Assembly: GCA_050291465.1 (NCBI GenBank)
Contig: JBNKJV010000002.1
Span: 62,001 to 126,000 of the forward strand
Direction of reading: 5' to 3'
Length of the DNA: 64,000 bases
DNA from: CBFDBF01 sp050291465
Lineage (GTDB): Bacteria > Pseudomonadota > Gammaproteobacteria > Chromatiales > Chromatiaceae
Shown: piece by piece, positions 8,262 to 17,569 of the stretch
Numbering within the stretch: position 1 is the stretch's first letter
Layout of the letters: each line of letters starts with the position of its first letter
Notes under the pieces: generated by a model
What the model was told of the DNA's origin: nothing
The model's input: only the letters and a program-made list of their open reading frames with translations
The model's database searches: none
Made by a program: the position numbers and the translations under genes

Positions 8262-8876
8262 TCAATCCAACTCAAACAGCATATTGAAGCTGACCGGGAA
8301 GTGGGAATCAGGCGGCGTCGGGAGTGGCGCGGATTTTTCAACCGCTTTGGCGGCCGCCTCGCGCAGCAGTTTCTGTCCGCCGGTTATGGACAGGGAATGA
8401 ATATTCCCGCCGGCGTCCACCACAAAGCTGATCTTTACCGTCCCTTCTATGCCGCGGCGCCGGGCGAGGCGGGGATAGTGCTTGTTTTTTTCCACCCGTT
8501 GCATGACCAGTGAGAGATAGCTTTGACGCATCTTTTCGGCGTCAGCATTCATTAGCGCCTCTCCCGGTTCTTCCACCGGTTCGATGACCTCTGGTTCCGG
8601 TTCCGGTTTGGGTTCCGGCTCGGGCTTGGGTCTTGGTTTGGGTTTAGGCGTAGGTACCGGTTTCGGCTTGGGTTTGGGCTTGGGTTTCTCAATGGGTTTC
8701 GGTCGCGGGGGTGCCGCCCGCTGGAAACTGAGGCTGACCCGGGTGGTGTTGGTCTTTCTTTCTTCCGGGCTTCCTATTCCGAGGGTGCGTTCGGCGAGCA
8801 GCCAAAGCAGTGCACCGTGAAGAAGCACGGAGAAGACGATAACGATGGAGCGCAGTTGAATATCAAGCTTCTTCAC
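8262..8876 (-). CDS. TonB-family energy transducer
   Basis: 204 aa. Residues 10-28 are the N-terminal signal-anchor. Residues about 55-105 are a long Pro-Lys then Pro-Glu repeat that spans the periplasm. The C-terminal domain (about 125-204) shows the TonB signature VEKNKHYPRLARRRGIEGTVKISFVVDAGG. It passes energy from ExbBD to an outer-membrane receptor. It is the last gene of the seven-gene operon, its ATG overlapping the exbD stop by 4 bases, so it is probably dedicated to the receptor at 12487-14580. Confidence 0.95.
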   Translation of the reverse strand: MKKLDIQLRSIVIVFSVLLHGALLWLLAERTLGIGSPEERKTNTTRVSLSFQRAAPPRPKPIEKPKPKPKPKPVPTPKPKPRPKPEPEPKPEPEPEVIEPVEEPGEALMNADAEKMRQSYLSLVMQRVEKNKHYPRLARRRGIEGTVKISFVVDAGGNIHSLSITGGQKLLREAAAKAVEKSAPLPTPPDSHFPVSFNMLFELD

Positions 8877-9280
8877 TCGCTCTCCGTGAGAATATCCAGG
8901 GACTCGGCGCCGGCGATGCGGGACGCATCCATAACTTTTACTACGCGATTAAGCGGGGTGGAGGCGTCCGCCCTCAACCTGACGCGCTTTTCCACCGGGG
9001 CGTGCAGGGCGCCCTTGAGGGTCTCAACCAACGATTCGTCAGGGGTGGGTCTGTTGTTGACCAGTATGGTCCCTTCCTGATTGATTTCCACCTCAACCAC
9101 TTTTTCTTCTTCCACCTGGTCGCCGCTCTGCGCTTTAGGCAGTTCGATATCCAGCCTTTTTTCCTTGACGAAGTGGGCGGTAAGGAGGAAAAACACCAAC
9201 AGCAGAAATACAATATCGATCAACGGCGTGAGGTTAAGGCCTACGCTGGAACGCCTTTGCCTCCGGCGGTCATACGGCAT
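8873..9280 (-). CDS. exbD: ExbD biopolymer transport protein
   Basis: 135 aa. One membrane segment near residues 16-36 carries the family Asp in LTPLIDIVFLLLVFF, the residue that takes part in proton flow. The periplasmic domain has the normal length. It pairs with ExbB to form the motor that powers TonB. Its start overlaps the end of exbB by 11 bases and its stop overlaps the tonB start (ATGA), so the three are translationally coupled. Confidence 0.94.
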   Translation of the reverse strand: MPYDRRRQRRSSVGLNLTPLIDIVFLLLVFFLLTAHFVKEKRLDIELPKAQSGDQVEEEKVVEVEINQEGTILVNNRPTPDESLVETLKGALHAPVEKRVRLRADASTPLNRVVKVMDASRIAGAESLDILTESE

Positions 9281-9944
9281 CCGTCAAATCCTCCCAGTGG
9301 TGCACGGAGGGGTGGTCTTCGGAGCTGTTTTTGCCGTTCCTGCTGCTACGGGAGGTGTGCTCGCTTACCAGGGAAATGCAGCGGTCCATGGTGTGTAACC
9401 GTCGTTCCACAGCGCGCTCCAGGAAATGCAGCAGGATCAGTATCGGAATGGCGACGGTAAGACCCACGCCGGTGGTGATCATGGCCTCCCAGATACCTCC
9501 CGCCAGGGCGGCGGCGTCCACTTTACCTCCCGCCTGTTCGATGACCATAAACGCCTTGATCATACCGATGATGGTGCCGAGCAGGCCGAGGAGTGGTGCG
9601 GTGTTACCCAGAATACCAAGTGTCGGGAGGCCGGCCTCCATGCGCTTTAGCTCTTCGGAGCGAACACGCATACCTGCCTGGGTAGGTTTCTCCGCGCCGC
9701 TTTTCAGAGAATCGAGCATGCCGGCGACCACGGCGGCCTCGGGTCCTTTATCGTCCTTGAAGGATTCAACGTCCAGATCTCCATGTAGGGCCTGTTGTAT
9801 TCGCACCGCGAGATCGGCCCGGGGGCGGCCCATGCGTAGCAGATGAACGTAACGTTCCAGTACGATTGCCAGTGCGATGATTGAGTAGCCCGCAAGGACC
9901 CAGACCACTGCGCCGCCTTTGATAAAGAATGATTCAATACTCAT
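9270..9944 (-). CDS. exbB: ExbB/TolQ-family proton channel
   Basis: 224 aa with three membrane segments: about 12-32, and a pair in the C-terminal half around GILGNTAPLLGLLGTIIGMIKAF and ITTGVGLTVAIPILILLHFL. The LLGTxxGM motif and Thr-rich last helix are typical of the proton channel subunit. It works with the adjacent ExbD and TonB. Its ATG overlaps the upstream CcdA/TauE-like gene by four bases. Confidence 0.94.
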   Translation of the reverse strand: MSIESFFIKGGAVVWVLAGYSIIALAIVLERYVHLLRMGRPRADLAVRIQQALHGDLDVESFKDDKGPEAAVVAGMLDSLKSGAEKPTQAGMRVRSEELKRMEAGLPTLGILGNTAPLLGLLGTIIGMIKAFMVIEQAGGKVDAAALAGGIWEAMITTGVGLTVAIPILILLHFLERAVERRLHTMDRCISLVSEHTSRSSRNGKNSSEDHPSVHHWEDLTDAV

Positions 9945-10642
9945 AGGGAAATCCAGCCGGTAACGGTTCCTATGCCTAAAAAGATCAGGAGCGCAATGCT
10001 ACCCTGCTCAAGGCGCGGAAGCCAATGGGTAAGGTGATATCGTATCTCTTTGCTCAGGTGTGCCATGCCGATCCCGAACAGCAGCCCGGGAAGGGCCGCC
10101 GCACCCAGCCCGAAAGCCAGACCGAGTAAGGCGCCGTTAAGGCCGCTGCCGGTTGTCGCTGCCGCCAGGATGATGGTACTCAGAGGCAGACAGGGGTTGA
10201 GGGCCATACCCGCACCGACCAGGAACAAGCCGGTGGGGAGGGAGCCGCCGCGGCTTCGGGAGGAATCGGGTGCGGCGGAAAACTCAACAGGCAGGCCGGA
10301 GTGCTGATGGGGTCGGCAGTTGCCGCCCCTGTTTCTGCGCATGAGCAGGGCGAAGGCCAGCAGCAGAACGGCGCCGCCCTGGACAAAACGGGTGCCTTCC
10401 GATCCCAGACCGACCTCGATACCGGATCCTATCATCCCCGCCAGCAGCCCCAGTAGGGTATAGCCGCTTATGCGACCGAGAGAGAACGGGAGTATGATCC
10501 GCCAGGAGTTGCGGATACCGGCGTCAGCGCTGAGAAACACCGGGCCCAGGTAGGGCAGGCAGGCGATATTGCAGGGGCCTGCCCCGAAACCCAGTCCCAG
10601 AAACAGCGCCGCTGCGAAGGTGAGTGTTGCCGCCTCGGTCAC
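9941..10642 (-). CDS. CcdA/TauE-SafE-like membrane protein
   Basis: 233 aa from the GTG at 10642, which forms a 4-base GTGA overlap with the upstream stop; an ATG at 10666 would add eight residues. About six hydrophobic helices. Helix 1 carries GAGPCNIACLPYLGPV, with Cys residues and Pro placed as in the cytochrome c biogenesis/DsbD membrane domain that passes electrons across the inner membrane. Databases often name such proteins sulfite exporter TauE/SafE family. Because it sits directly beside a polyferredoxin, an electron-transfer role seems likelier than export, but that is inference. Confidence 0.75.
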   Translation of the reverse strand: MTEAATLTFAAALFLGLGFGAGPCNIACLPYLGPVFLSADAGIRNSWRIILPFSLGRISGYTLLGLLAGMIGSGIEVGLGSEGTRFVQGGAVLLLAFALLMRRNRGGNCRPHQHSGLPVEFSAAPDSSRSRGGSLPTGLFLVGAGMALNPCLPLSTIILAAATTGSGLNGALLGLAFGLGAAALPGLLFGIGMAHLSKEIRYHLTHWLPRLEQGSIALLIFLGIGTVTGWISL

Positions 10643-11649
10643 GCCTTGTCCTTTCGTCCTTCCCATGCCTTCTGCGCCTGTTTGCGGCGTTTAAAGTATT
10701 GGGGATCGGCGGAAAATACCGGAAAGGTCACATACTTGAGTTGCAGTACATCCTTCTCCGGGCAGAATTCGACGCAGCGTCCGCACAGGGTGCAGTCCTC
10801 GAAGGTGACATTCCGTTTCCCCATCTCGGTATGTATCTCTTCGATATCCATAGGGCAGGCCTTGGCGCAAAGGCCGCATTTTTCGCAGCGTTCGGTGCTG
10901 TTTTTCACCAGGCGCAGCAGGCCGATCTTACGGAACACCGCATGCAGTGCCAACATGGGACAGATGCGACAGAAAGGCAGGCGCGTGGTCAGTGCCAGCG
11001 CAATCATCAGGCCGAACAGAAAATCGGCGATAATGGACAACACCAGGGTAACGGGGGTTGCAGGGTCAACATTAAACTGAGCGGTATCGCCGGTAACAAG
11101 GGTACTCATAAGCCGGGACGGGCAGATTTTACAGAAGGGGTCCACCATATCGTGACCGAAATAGCCCAGCCCGGTGAGAAGGGGAAAGGTGAATACCAAC
11201 AGTATCAGGATGACCCACTTTACCGGTCGCATCCGCCGCACCAGATCCGAGGAGGCGCCTTCCCGTTGTCGCAGACCGAGTTTGGTGCCGATCATATGAA
11301 TCCATTCCTGGAAGGTTCCCAGGGGGCAGATCCAGCCACAGAAGGCTTTGTTCAACACGATGAAGAAGAGCAGAAAGAGGCCGAGGGTGATCAGGGTCGG
11401 CATCAGGCCGGCCAGCAGATTGCCGCCGTCGGCGATAACGGGGCCCAGGCGATGGGCCATCTGATGTTGAAACGGGATCAGGGTACAGTAATCGGCGGAT
11501 TCAAAATTATAGGCGCAGGTGAGGGCCGGGAAGGCCACGCTCAATTTGTCCGCCGTGTAATAGCCGACTATGGAGGCGCCGTATACCAGAAACAGGAAAG
11601 AGGCGAGCTGTACCAGTTTACGCAGGACCGACAGATTGAACCTACTCAT
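10639..11649 (-). CDS. NapH/MauN/NosR-like membrane polyferredoxin
   Basis: 336 aa. About five membrane helices with cytoplasm-facing CxxxCP-type motifs (C104-C108-P109, C173-C176-P177, C227-C230-P231), then two [4Fe-4S] ferredoxin clusters: C255/C258/C261/C265 and C286/C289/C292/C296. Proteins of this design move electrons from the cytoplasm or quinone pool to periplasmic acceptors. Both ends overlap neighbours by four bases (ATGA/GTGA), so it is coupled to the DUF4198-like and CcdA-like genes. No nitrate, nitrous oxide or methylamine genes are present, so its acceptor should be something tied to the TonB importer. Confidence 0.9.
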   Translation of the reverse strand: MSRFNLSVLRKLVQLASFLFLVYGASIVGYYTADKLSVAFPALTCAYNFESADYCTLIPFQHQMAHRLGPVIADGGNLLAGLMPTLITLGLFLLFFIVLNKAFCGWICPLGTFQEWIHMIGTKLGLRQREGASSDLVRRMRPVKWVILILLVFTFPLLTGLGYFGHDMVDPFCKICPSRLMSTLVTGDTAQFNVDPATPVTLVLSIIADFLFGLMIALALTTRLPFCRICPMLALHAVFRKIGLLRLVKNSTERCEKCGLCAKACPMDIEEIHTEMGKRNVTFEDCTLCGRCVEFCPEKDVLQLKYVTFPVFSADPQYFKRRKQAQKAWEGRKDKA

Positions 11650-12476
11650 GAGTCTTCCCCCTTGGATGCATCATGAACGCGGCCGAGAAGGCCGCCCGCC
11701 AATAACCCGATTGAGAGAACGGCGGCCGCCAGGCCGGTAGACTGCCAGTGGGACGGGTTGACGTGATAGGAGGCGCTGAGTCTGGTCTTGTAGCTCATCT
11801 CACCTTCCCTGAGGTACCTGGCGGTCAGCCACATCTCCCCCGGGCGGTTGTTATTGCGACCGGGTTGTACTTCTGGGAAGTCATCCGGTATTCGGAAAGA
11901 GACCCGGCCTTGGTTGTCAGTCTGTCCTTCAAGGCGACTGCCGAATTCGGTTTCCAGAAGCACCGGCAGTTCGGCAAGGGGTTCGCCGTTGAAGCGCACC
12001 AGAAAGTTCCAGTCGTAACCGCTGATATAGCGGTAGTGTTCCCTGGGAATGGGATCGGGAACGATCTCCAGCGGGGCCTTTTGGGCGTTCGCCAGTTTGC
12101 TCGGGGAGACGGAGCTCGGTCTTCCGCGCAGATATTCGTAGCGGATCAGAAACTCCTTCGACGTCCCCCAGTCTTTTTCCACCACCAATGCATGGTAGTT
12201 GTCCATGCCGGTGGAGGGAATGGTGATGCCGCCGTGTTTGATCTCCAGCGGCAACCGGCTCAGGTCAGGTTTCCAGATTTCGGCGACCGCACCTTCACCG
12301 GCCATCAACATATAGTGCCCGGGGCCGCTCCGATGCCGATGCTGCTGGGCACCGGGTTGACTCTGCGGTCGCCTCCCGGCTTCCTTGCCCTGCGTCGTAT
12401 CATCACTGCACCAGGCCACGGAGCACAGGCATAGAAGCCCTGAAGATAGAGCCCAGATAAGGTATCGGTTTTTCAT
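11646..12476 (-). CDS. Periplasmic DUF4198-like protein with C-terminal anchor
   Basis: 276 aa. N-terminal signal peptide (about 1-23, ending AWCSDD), a His-rich stretch (QQHRHRSGPGHYML, about 44-57), a beta-rich domain with an Ig-like TDNQGRVSFRIPDDF block, and one C-terminal membrane segment (about 245-265). This resembles DUF4198 proteins found near metal uptake genes. It should be fixed to the inner membrane facing the periplasm, where His residues could bind a metal. It lies ten bases downstream of the TonB-dependent receptor. The family call is moderate; metal specificity cannot be told. Confidence 0.6.
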   Translation of the reverse strand: MKNRYLIWALSSGLLCLCSVAWCSDDTTQGKEAGRRPQSQPGAQQHRHRSGPGHYMLMAGEGAVAEIWKPDLSRLPLEIKHGGITIPSTGMDNYHALVVEKDWGTSKEFLIRYEYLRGRPSSVSPSKLANAQKAPLEIVPDPIPREHYRYISGYDWNFLVRFNGEPLAELPVLLETEFGSRLEGQTDNQGRVSFRIPDDFPEVQPGRNNNRPGEMWLTARYLREGEMSYKTRLSASYHVNPSHWQSTGLAAAVLSIGLLAGGLLGRVHDASKGEDS

Positions 12477-12486
12477 GGCGTCGGCC

Positions 12487-14580
12487 TCAGAATTGATAGC
12501 GATAACTGAGCATGGCGGCGCGGGGTGATCCGGCGGAATAACTGACGGTGCCGCTGGAACTCTTCTTGGCCTCCGCCGCGTAATGCTCGTCGAACAGGTT
12601 GTCCACGTTCAATGCCAGGGTGTGTTTACCCTGTTCATAGCCCAGCATGAGGTTGGTCAGGAACTCATAACCGCCGTACTTTTCAGTATTTGCGTTATCC
12701 ATCCAGTATTTACCCCAGGTGTCTGCCTGGATGCGGGCTATGAAGCCGGAAGGGTGTTCATAGTCAAGGCTCAAGCTGTATTGGTGACGCGGGACATAGG
12801 GAAGATGGTTGCCCGAGTAATCGTTAGCTGCCGATTCCACGAAGTCGACAAAGGTGTAGTCGCTGTAGGCATAGTTCGCACCCAGCCAGAGGTGGTCACC
12901 GACCCGAACCTTTCCACTCAACTCCAAGCCTTTCTTGAGGGTCTTGCCGGCGTTCTCGAAATCACTTAGGAAGCCGGTGTAGACCTGGATGATGTCGTCT
13001 TCAACCGTCGTGCGGTAGGCGGCCAGATCCAGCGACCAGTTGTCCGCCCGTCCCTTGAGTCCCACCTCTATATTGCGCGCGGTGGCGTTGCTCAGGTCGG
13101 GGTTGTTCTGGATCTCGCCCTCCGAGGGTACCTGGCCGGACTGGGCGATACTGGCGTAGACATTGAATTTATCGGTCAAGGCGTAGGTCACACCCAGCTT
13201 GGGTGAGAACATCTTGAATGTGGCATCGGTATTGGCTATCACCGGTGCTCCGTACATGACATAGTTACCGGCCCCCCAGCTGTATTCGCCGTATTCGATT
13301 CCGTCGATATCAAAATTCATCCGGTCGTAACGGAAACCGACGTCTATGGTCCAACGGTCGCTGGGCCGCAGGGTCTCCTGCATGAATACTCCGTACAGGG
13401 TATTGGTGGCTTCCTCCTCGGCTAACAGGACGCCCTTCTCATCGGACAGGGTGGTGGAGATGCGGCCGCTAAAAATATTGACCCGATAATCCCTGTAGGC
13501 GTACTTCTTGGAATCATCCGTTTGATCTCTGCGTGCGGTAACACCCGCCACCAGAGTGCTTTCCCCCCACAGCTGATGGTCGTAGACGAACTCCAGATCG
13601 GTGCCGAAGACGTTGGTGCCGGGGTTGTCGTTGATCGCGCCGGTGACCGGGTGGTAGTGGCTCCAGCGGTTGAAATAGATACGCGGCTTGAAGGTGAGAT
13701 TGCCGTACTCCTGTTCCAGGCGCGAGTTGAAGAACCAGATGGTGGAGTAACGTCCGCTGTGTTGCCAGGGGCTGCTGGTGTTGTGCTGTTCTCCCGAGTC
13801 CTCGAACTCTTCATACTCCGCGGCGGTCATGGAGCCGGGGAGTTGCATGTCGGCCTGGGAGTAACTCAGTTCCGTCTCCAGGGTGCCGCTGTCACCCAGC
13901 ATCAGGCCGTGCTTGAGGCTGATCTGTTGGGTATCGAATTTGTTCCAGTCGCGCCAGGCGTTATCCAGCTCCCGGTGCGATGCGGTAATGGATAGGGCGT
14001 TGCTGTCATTGATATAACCCCCGACGCGGGCGTGCAGCATTCCGGCCCCCTGTTCCCCGATGCCGGCCTTGATGCGGTTGCTGTTGGCATCGAACACCGA
14101 TTTGGAGATGATCTGAACCGTACCGCCGGCGGAACCGCTGCCGTAAAGGGAACCGGGGCCCTTGGTGATCTCGATGCGTTCGATATCCTGGGTATCGATG
14201 AAGTCAAAGCGGGAGAAGCTGTCCGGATCGGTCATGGGAACGCCGTCACGCAGGACCATGATCTCCCGTACTCCGTAGTTGGCTTTCTGGCCCGCACCGC
14301 GAATGATCAAGCGCACGTCGTAGCCGCCGTTCTTAGAGTCGATCAGCACACCCGGTGTCCCCTGGATGGCGTCCTTGACGTTCATCATCTTGGCGTCTTC
14401 AATCCGTTGCTCATCGATCACCGTAATCGATTCCGCAACTTCCTTGGTGGAGCGTTCGATACGGGAAGCGGTTACGCTGATGGTATCTGTTTCGGCGGCG
14501 GTGGTCGCTGCCGCGGTGACTGTTGAAAGAAGTGCAACGGCGGCGCGGCCGTGGATTCTACTGCTCCCGGTCTTTTTCAT
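12487..14580 (-). CDS. TonB-dependent outer-membrane receptor
   Basis: 697 aa. A signal peptide (about 1-29) is followed by a TonB box (DTISVTAS, 32-39), a plug domain (about 45-160, with GVLIDSKNGGYDVRLIIRG and ITKGPGSLYGSGSAGG) and a 22-strand-type barrel. It ends in Phe (SYRYQF), the outer-membrane assembly signal. It is the first gene of the operon and is followed by a periplasmic protein, electron-transfer membrane proteins and its own ExbBD-TonB. No ligand signature (haem, cobalamin, siderophore) is obvious; no riboswitch or clear Fur box is seen in the 259 bases upstream. Confidence 0.93.
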   Translation of the reverse strand: MKKTGSSRIHGRAAVALLSTVTAAATTAAETDTISVTASRIERSTKEVAESITVIDEQRIEDAKMMNVKDAIQGTPGVLIDSKNGGYDVRLIIRGAGQKANYGVREIMVLRDGVPMTDPDSFSRFDFIDTQDIERIEITKGPGSLYGSGSAGGTVQIISKSVFDANSNRIKAGIGEQGAGMLHARVGGYINDSNALSITASHRELDNAWRDWNKFDTQQISLKHGLMLGDSGTLETELSYSQADMQLPGSMTAAEYEEFEDSGEQHNTSSPWQHSGRYSTIWFFNSRLEQEYGNLTFKPRIYFNRWSHYHPVTGAINDNPGTNVFGTDLEFVYDHQLWGESTLVAGVTARRDQTDDSKKYAYRDYRVNIFSGRISTTLSDEKGVLLAEEEATNTLYGVFMQETLRPSDRWTIDVGFRYDRMNFDIDGIEYGEYSWGAGNYVMYGAPVIANTDATFKMFSPKLGVTYALTDKFNVYASIAQSGQVPSEGEIQNNPDLSNATARNIEVGLKGRADNWSLDLAAYRTTVEDDIIQVYTGFLSDFENAGKTLKKGLELSGKVRVGDHLWLGANYAYSDYTFVDFVESAANDYSGNHLPYVPRHQYSLSLDYEHPSGFIARIQADTWGKYWMDNANTEKYGGYEFLTNLMLGYEQGKHTLALNVDNLFDEHYAAEAKKSSSGTVSYSAGSPRAAMLSYRYQF

Positions 14581-14839
14581 CTTTGTGTCCCGTTTAGTTG
14601 TTATTGCTGCTTGGTTTTGTATTTTTTTGGGGTAATGTGCGGATAGCCAACCCTAACGGAAGTAAGCAACAAGCGGACCAAAGAAAAAGTCCTTAGAAAA
14701 TAGGCTGATAGAAGTTCGAACAAACGAAAATGTGCGTCAAAACACCTAAAAGTGTGTGAAATGCCGCTTTCTGGACCCGCGCCCGCGGTATGGGGAACAG
14801 CCTAAAATAAGGAAGTGATTAACAAGGGATGATCAGGTT
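14581..14839. promoter_or_regulatory. Divergent promoter region, receptor operon / cation ATPase
   Basis: 259 bases hold the promoters of the seven-gene importer operon (minus strand) and the cation ATPase (plus strand). The middle is A-rich. A weak dyad around 14742-14757 (ACACCT...AGTGTG) is the only symmetry noticed. No recognisable Fur, Zur or NikR site and no riboswitch was found by eye. Confidence 0.35.
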
Positions 14840-17569
14840 ATGAGCGGTATCGCTCGACATCAACTCAGTGACGAGCACAAGGTGTCCTCGGAAAGGGATG
14901 AAAGGCTCTGGCACGCCCTTTCTGAGCAGGAGCTGATTGACTGTCTGGAAACACACAGTGGTCGCGGGCTGGATACCGCGGAGGCAGAGCGACGTCTGCT
15001 TGCGCAGGGAGCAAACGAAATCGAGGAGAGTGGAGGTCGTAGCGTGGTCTTCATTCTGCTCCAGCAGTTCTCCGATTTTATGATTCTCGTGCTGCTGGCG
15101 GCGGCCGTTGTCTCCGGTATTGTGGGCGAGCCCCTGGATGCCATGGCCATTCTGGTGATTGTGTTCCTGAATGCCGTAATGGGGGCGGTACAGGAGTTTC
15201 GCGCGGAACGGGCCATGGCGGCACTGCGCCGGTTGGGTGCGCCTGCTGCCCGGGTGATCAGGGATGGGACGGTAACCACTATTCCGGCCACGGAACTGGT
15301 TGCCGGAGATCTGTTGCAACTGGAAGCGGGGGACTTGCTTGCCGCCGATCTGAGGTTGCTGGAGGGCACAGACCTGCAGATGGATGAGGCGGTCCTTACC
15401 GGCGAGTCTCAGGCGGTAGATAAAAAGGTGGAAACCCTGTCTGACAGTCAACTGCCACTGGGTGACCGCAGCAATATGGCGTGGCGGGGGACCCAAGTGA
15501 CCCGCGGCCGTGGTCGCGGTGTCGTGGTCGCCACAGGGATGGCGAGCGAAATCGGCCGTATCGCCCGGTTGCTGCAGACCGAGAAAAGCGTCAAGACGCC
15601 GTTGCAGAAGCGACTGGCTCGGTTTGGCCGCCAGCTCGGGCTGGTGGTGCTGGCGATCTGTGCCTTGATATTTGTGGCGGGGCTGTTGCAGGGACAGCCT
15701 CTGCTGCTCATGTTTCTGACCGCGGTGAGCCTCGCCGTGGCGGCGATTCCCGAGGCATTACCGGCGGTAGTATCCATTTCGCTGGCTATCGGGGCGCGTA
15801 TGATGAGCGATCGTAACGCGCTGGTCCGGAGACTGCCGGCGGTGGAGACCCTGGGCTCGGTAACTTATATCTGCTCCGACAAGACCGGGACCCTTACCGA
15901 AAACCGCATGACCCTGGAGCAGCTGGTTATAGATGGCCGCAGGTTGAGCATGAAGCAGATGGCGTTGAGTGAAGGGCCCCTAAGGAACCGGGTGGGGGAG
16001 GCGCTGGCCCTCTGCAACAATGTGAGTGGACCCGGAGCCTCTCCTGTCGGCGATCCCACCGAGGTGGCGCTCTTCGTCGCTGCGGAGGGTATGGGGTTCT
16101 CCAGGGAGACGCTGATACGGACGCGTCCGCGGATCGCTGAGATCCCGTTTGATTCGGAACGGAAGTGTATGACCACTATGCACCGGGGACGGACCGGGGC
16201 GGTAGTTTACCTCAAAGGGGCGCCCGAGGTCGTGGTGGGGAGGTGTTCCACCCGGTGGACATCCGCCGGTCCGGTGCCGTTGGACGGCGGTGCTGTATTA
16301 AGTGAAGCTCAGGTGCTGGCCGCGGAGGGGTATCGGGTATTGGCCCTGGCCTTTCAGGAGCTTGCGGGGTGTCCCGAGGAACCGTCCGCCGCGATACCGG
16401 AGCAGGGGCTGAACTTCCTTGCCCTCGCGGCATTGATCGATCCGCCCCGGCCTGAGGCGAAGCAGTCTGTTGCGGAGTGCCGGGGCGCTGGTATCACACC
16501 TGTGATGATAACCGGAGACCATCCCGGTACTGCCCGAGCCATCGCTGTCCGCCTGGGTATTGCCGACGATGGAGCAAGGGTGATGACCGGCAAGGAACTG
16601 GAAGAGATCACCGATAAAGAATTGGCCGAGCGGGTGAAAGAGATTCAGGTATATGCGAGGGTCGACCCGGAGCAGAAGATCCGCATCGTAAAGGCGTTGC
16701 AGTCCCGTGGTGAATTCGTGGCCATGACCGGCGACGGGATAAATGACGCACCTGCGCTCAAGCGGGCGGGAATCGGCGTGGCCATGGGACGGAAGGGCAC
16801 GGCGGTGGCGCGGGAGGCGGCGGACATGGTGCTGCTGGACGACAACTTTGCAACCATTGTCAAAGCGGTTCGCGAAGGACGGCGAATATTCGACAATATC
16901 CGTAAATTCGTGAAGTACACCATGACCAGTAATGCCGGGGAGATATGGACCCTTTTCCTGGCCCCGTTTCTGGGTCTGCCGATACCGCTCCTACCGATCC
17001 ATATTCTTTGGATCAACCTGGTGACCGACGGTCTGCCGGGGCTGGCCTTGACCGCAGAACCGGATGAACGGGGTATTATGCGGCGTCCTCCGCGTCCTCC
17101 GGATGAGAACATCTTTGCCCAGGGTATGTGGCAGCACATGGTCTGGGTGGGGCTGTTGATCGGCGGTCTCTCCATCCTCGGTCAGGCGTGGGCCTATCAT
17201 ACAGGCAGCGGCAACTGGCAGACCGTGGTCTTTACCGTGCTGACCCTGTCGCAGCTCTTTCAGGTCCTCGCGATCCGTTCTGAGCGGGCATCGCTTTTTC
17301 AGGTCGGAATCCTGTCCAATCCGCCGCTGCTTGGGGCGGTGCTGTTGACGGTAGCGCTGCAGCTGGCAGTGATCTACCTGCCGTTCCTGAACGTCATTTT
17401 CAAGACCCAACCCCTTTCACTGATCGAGCTCCTGGTCTGTTTCGGTTTGGCATCCCTGGTATTTGTTGCGGTAGAGGTGGAAAAATTCCTGGTAAGGGCG
17501 GGGCTGCTCTACGGCGGGGCAGGCGGCCGGCCGGAAAGGGATCGGAAAAAGGGTGGAATAAGAATGTAA
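14840..17569 (+). CDS. P2-type cation-transporting ATPase (Ca2+-ATPase-like)
   Basis: 909 aa, full length for the P2A group. Order: N-terminal cation-ATPase domain (about 20-90), TGES actuator motif (LTGESQAVDK), phosphorylation site D347 in CSDKTGTLTENRM, nucleotide-binding KGAPE, and hinge TGDGINDAPALKRAGIGVAMG. M4 has AIPEALP and M6 has NLVTDGLPGLAL, as in Ca2+/Mn2+ pumps rather than the P1B heavy-metal type. It exports a divalent cation at the cost of ATP. It is divergent from the TonB importer operon, so shared regulation is possible. Exact ion is not certain. Confidence 0.92.
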   Translation: MSGIARHQLSDEHKVSSERDERLWHALSEQELIDCLETHSGRGLDTAEAERRLLAQGANEIEESGGRSVVFILLQQFSDFMILVLLAAAVVSGIVGEPLDAMAILVIVFLNAVMGAVQEFRAERAMAALRRLGAPAARVIRDGTVTTIPATELVAGDLLQLEAGDLLAADLRLLEGTDLQMDEAVLTGESQAVDKKVETLSDSQLPLGDRSNMAWRGTQVTRGRGRGVVVATGMASEIGRIARLLQTEKSVKTPLQKRLARFGRQLGLVVLAICALIFVAGLLQGQPLLLMFLTAVSLAVAAIPEALPAVVSISLAIGARMMSDRNALVRRLPAVETLGSVTYICSDKTGTLTENRMTLEQLVIDGRRLSMKQMALSEGPLRNRVGEALALCNNVSGPGASPVGDPTEVALFVAAEGMGFSRETLIRTRPRIAEIPFDSERKCMTTMHRGRTGAVVYLKGAPEVVVGRCSTRWTSAGPVPLDGGAVLSEAQVLAAEGYRVLALAFQELAGCPEEPSAAIPEQGLNFLALAALIDPPRPEAKQSVAECRGAGITPVMITGDHPGTARAIAVRLGIADDGARVMTGKELEEITDKELAERVKEIQVYARVDPEQKIRIVKALQSRGEFVAMTGDGINDAPALKRAGIGVAMGRKGTAVAREAADMVLLDDNFATIVKAVREGRRIFDNIRKFVKYTMTSNAGEIWTLFLAPFLGLPIPLLPIHILWINLVTDGLPGLALTAEPDERGIMRRPPRPPDENIFAQGMWQHMVWVGLLIGGLSILGQAWAYHTGSGNWQTVVFTVLTLSQLFQVLAIRSERASLFQVGILSNPPLLGAVLLTVALQLAVIYLPFLNVIFKTQPLSLIELLVCFGLASLVFVAVEVEKFLVRAGLLYGGAGGRPERDRKKGGIRM

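Noticed and set aside
10624..11676. 350-codon plus-strand frame opposite the polyferredoxin gene
   Set aside because: The minus strand has exact ferredoxin motifs and operon overlaps; the plus frame is low-complexity shadow.
14742..14757. Weak dyad ACACCT-AAA-AGTGTG as a metal-regulator operator
   Set aside because: Arms match imperfectly and it resembles no known Fur, Zur, NikR or CueR site.
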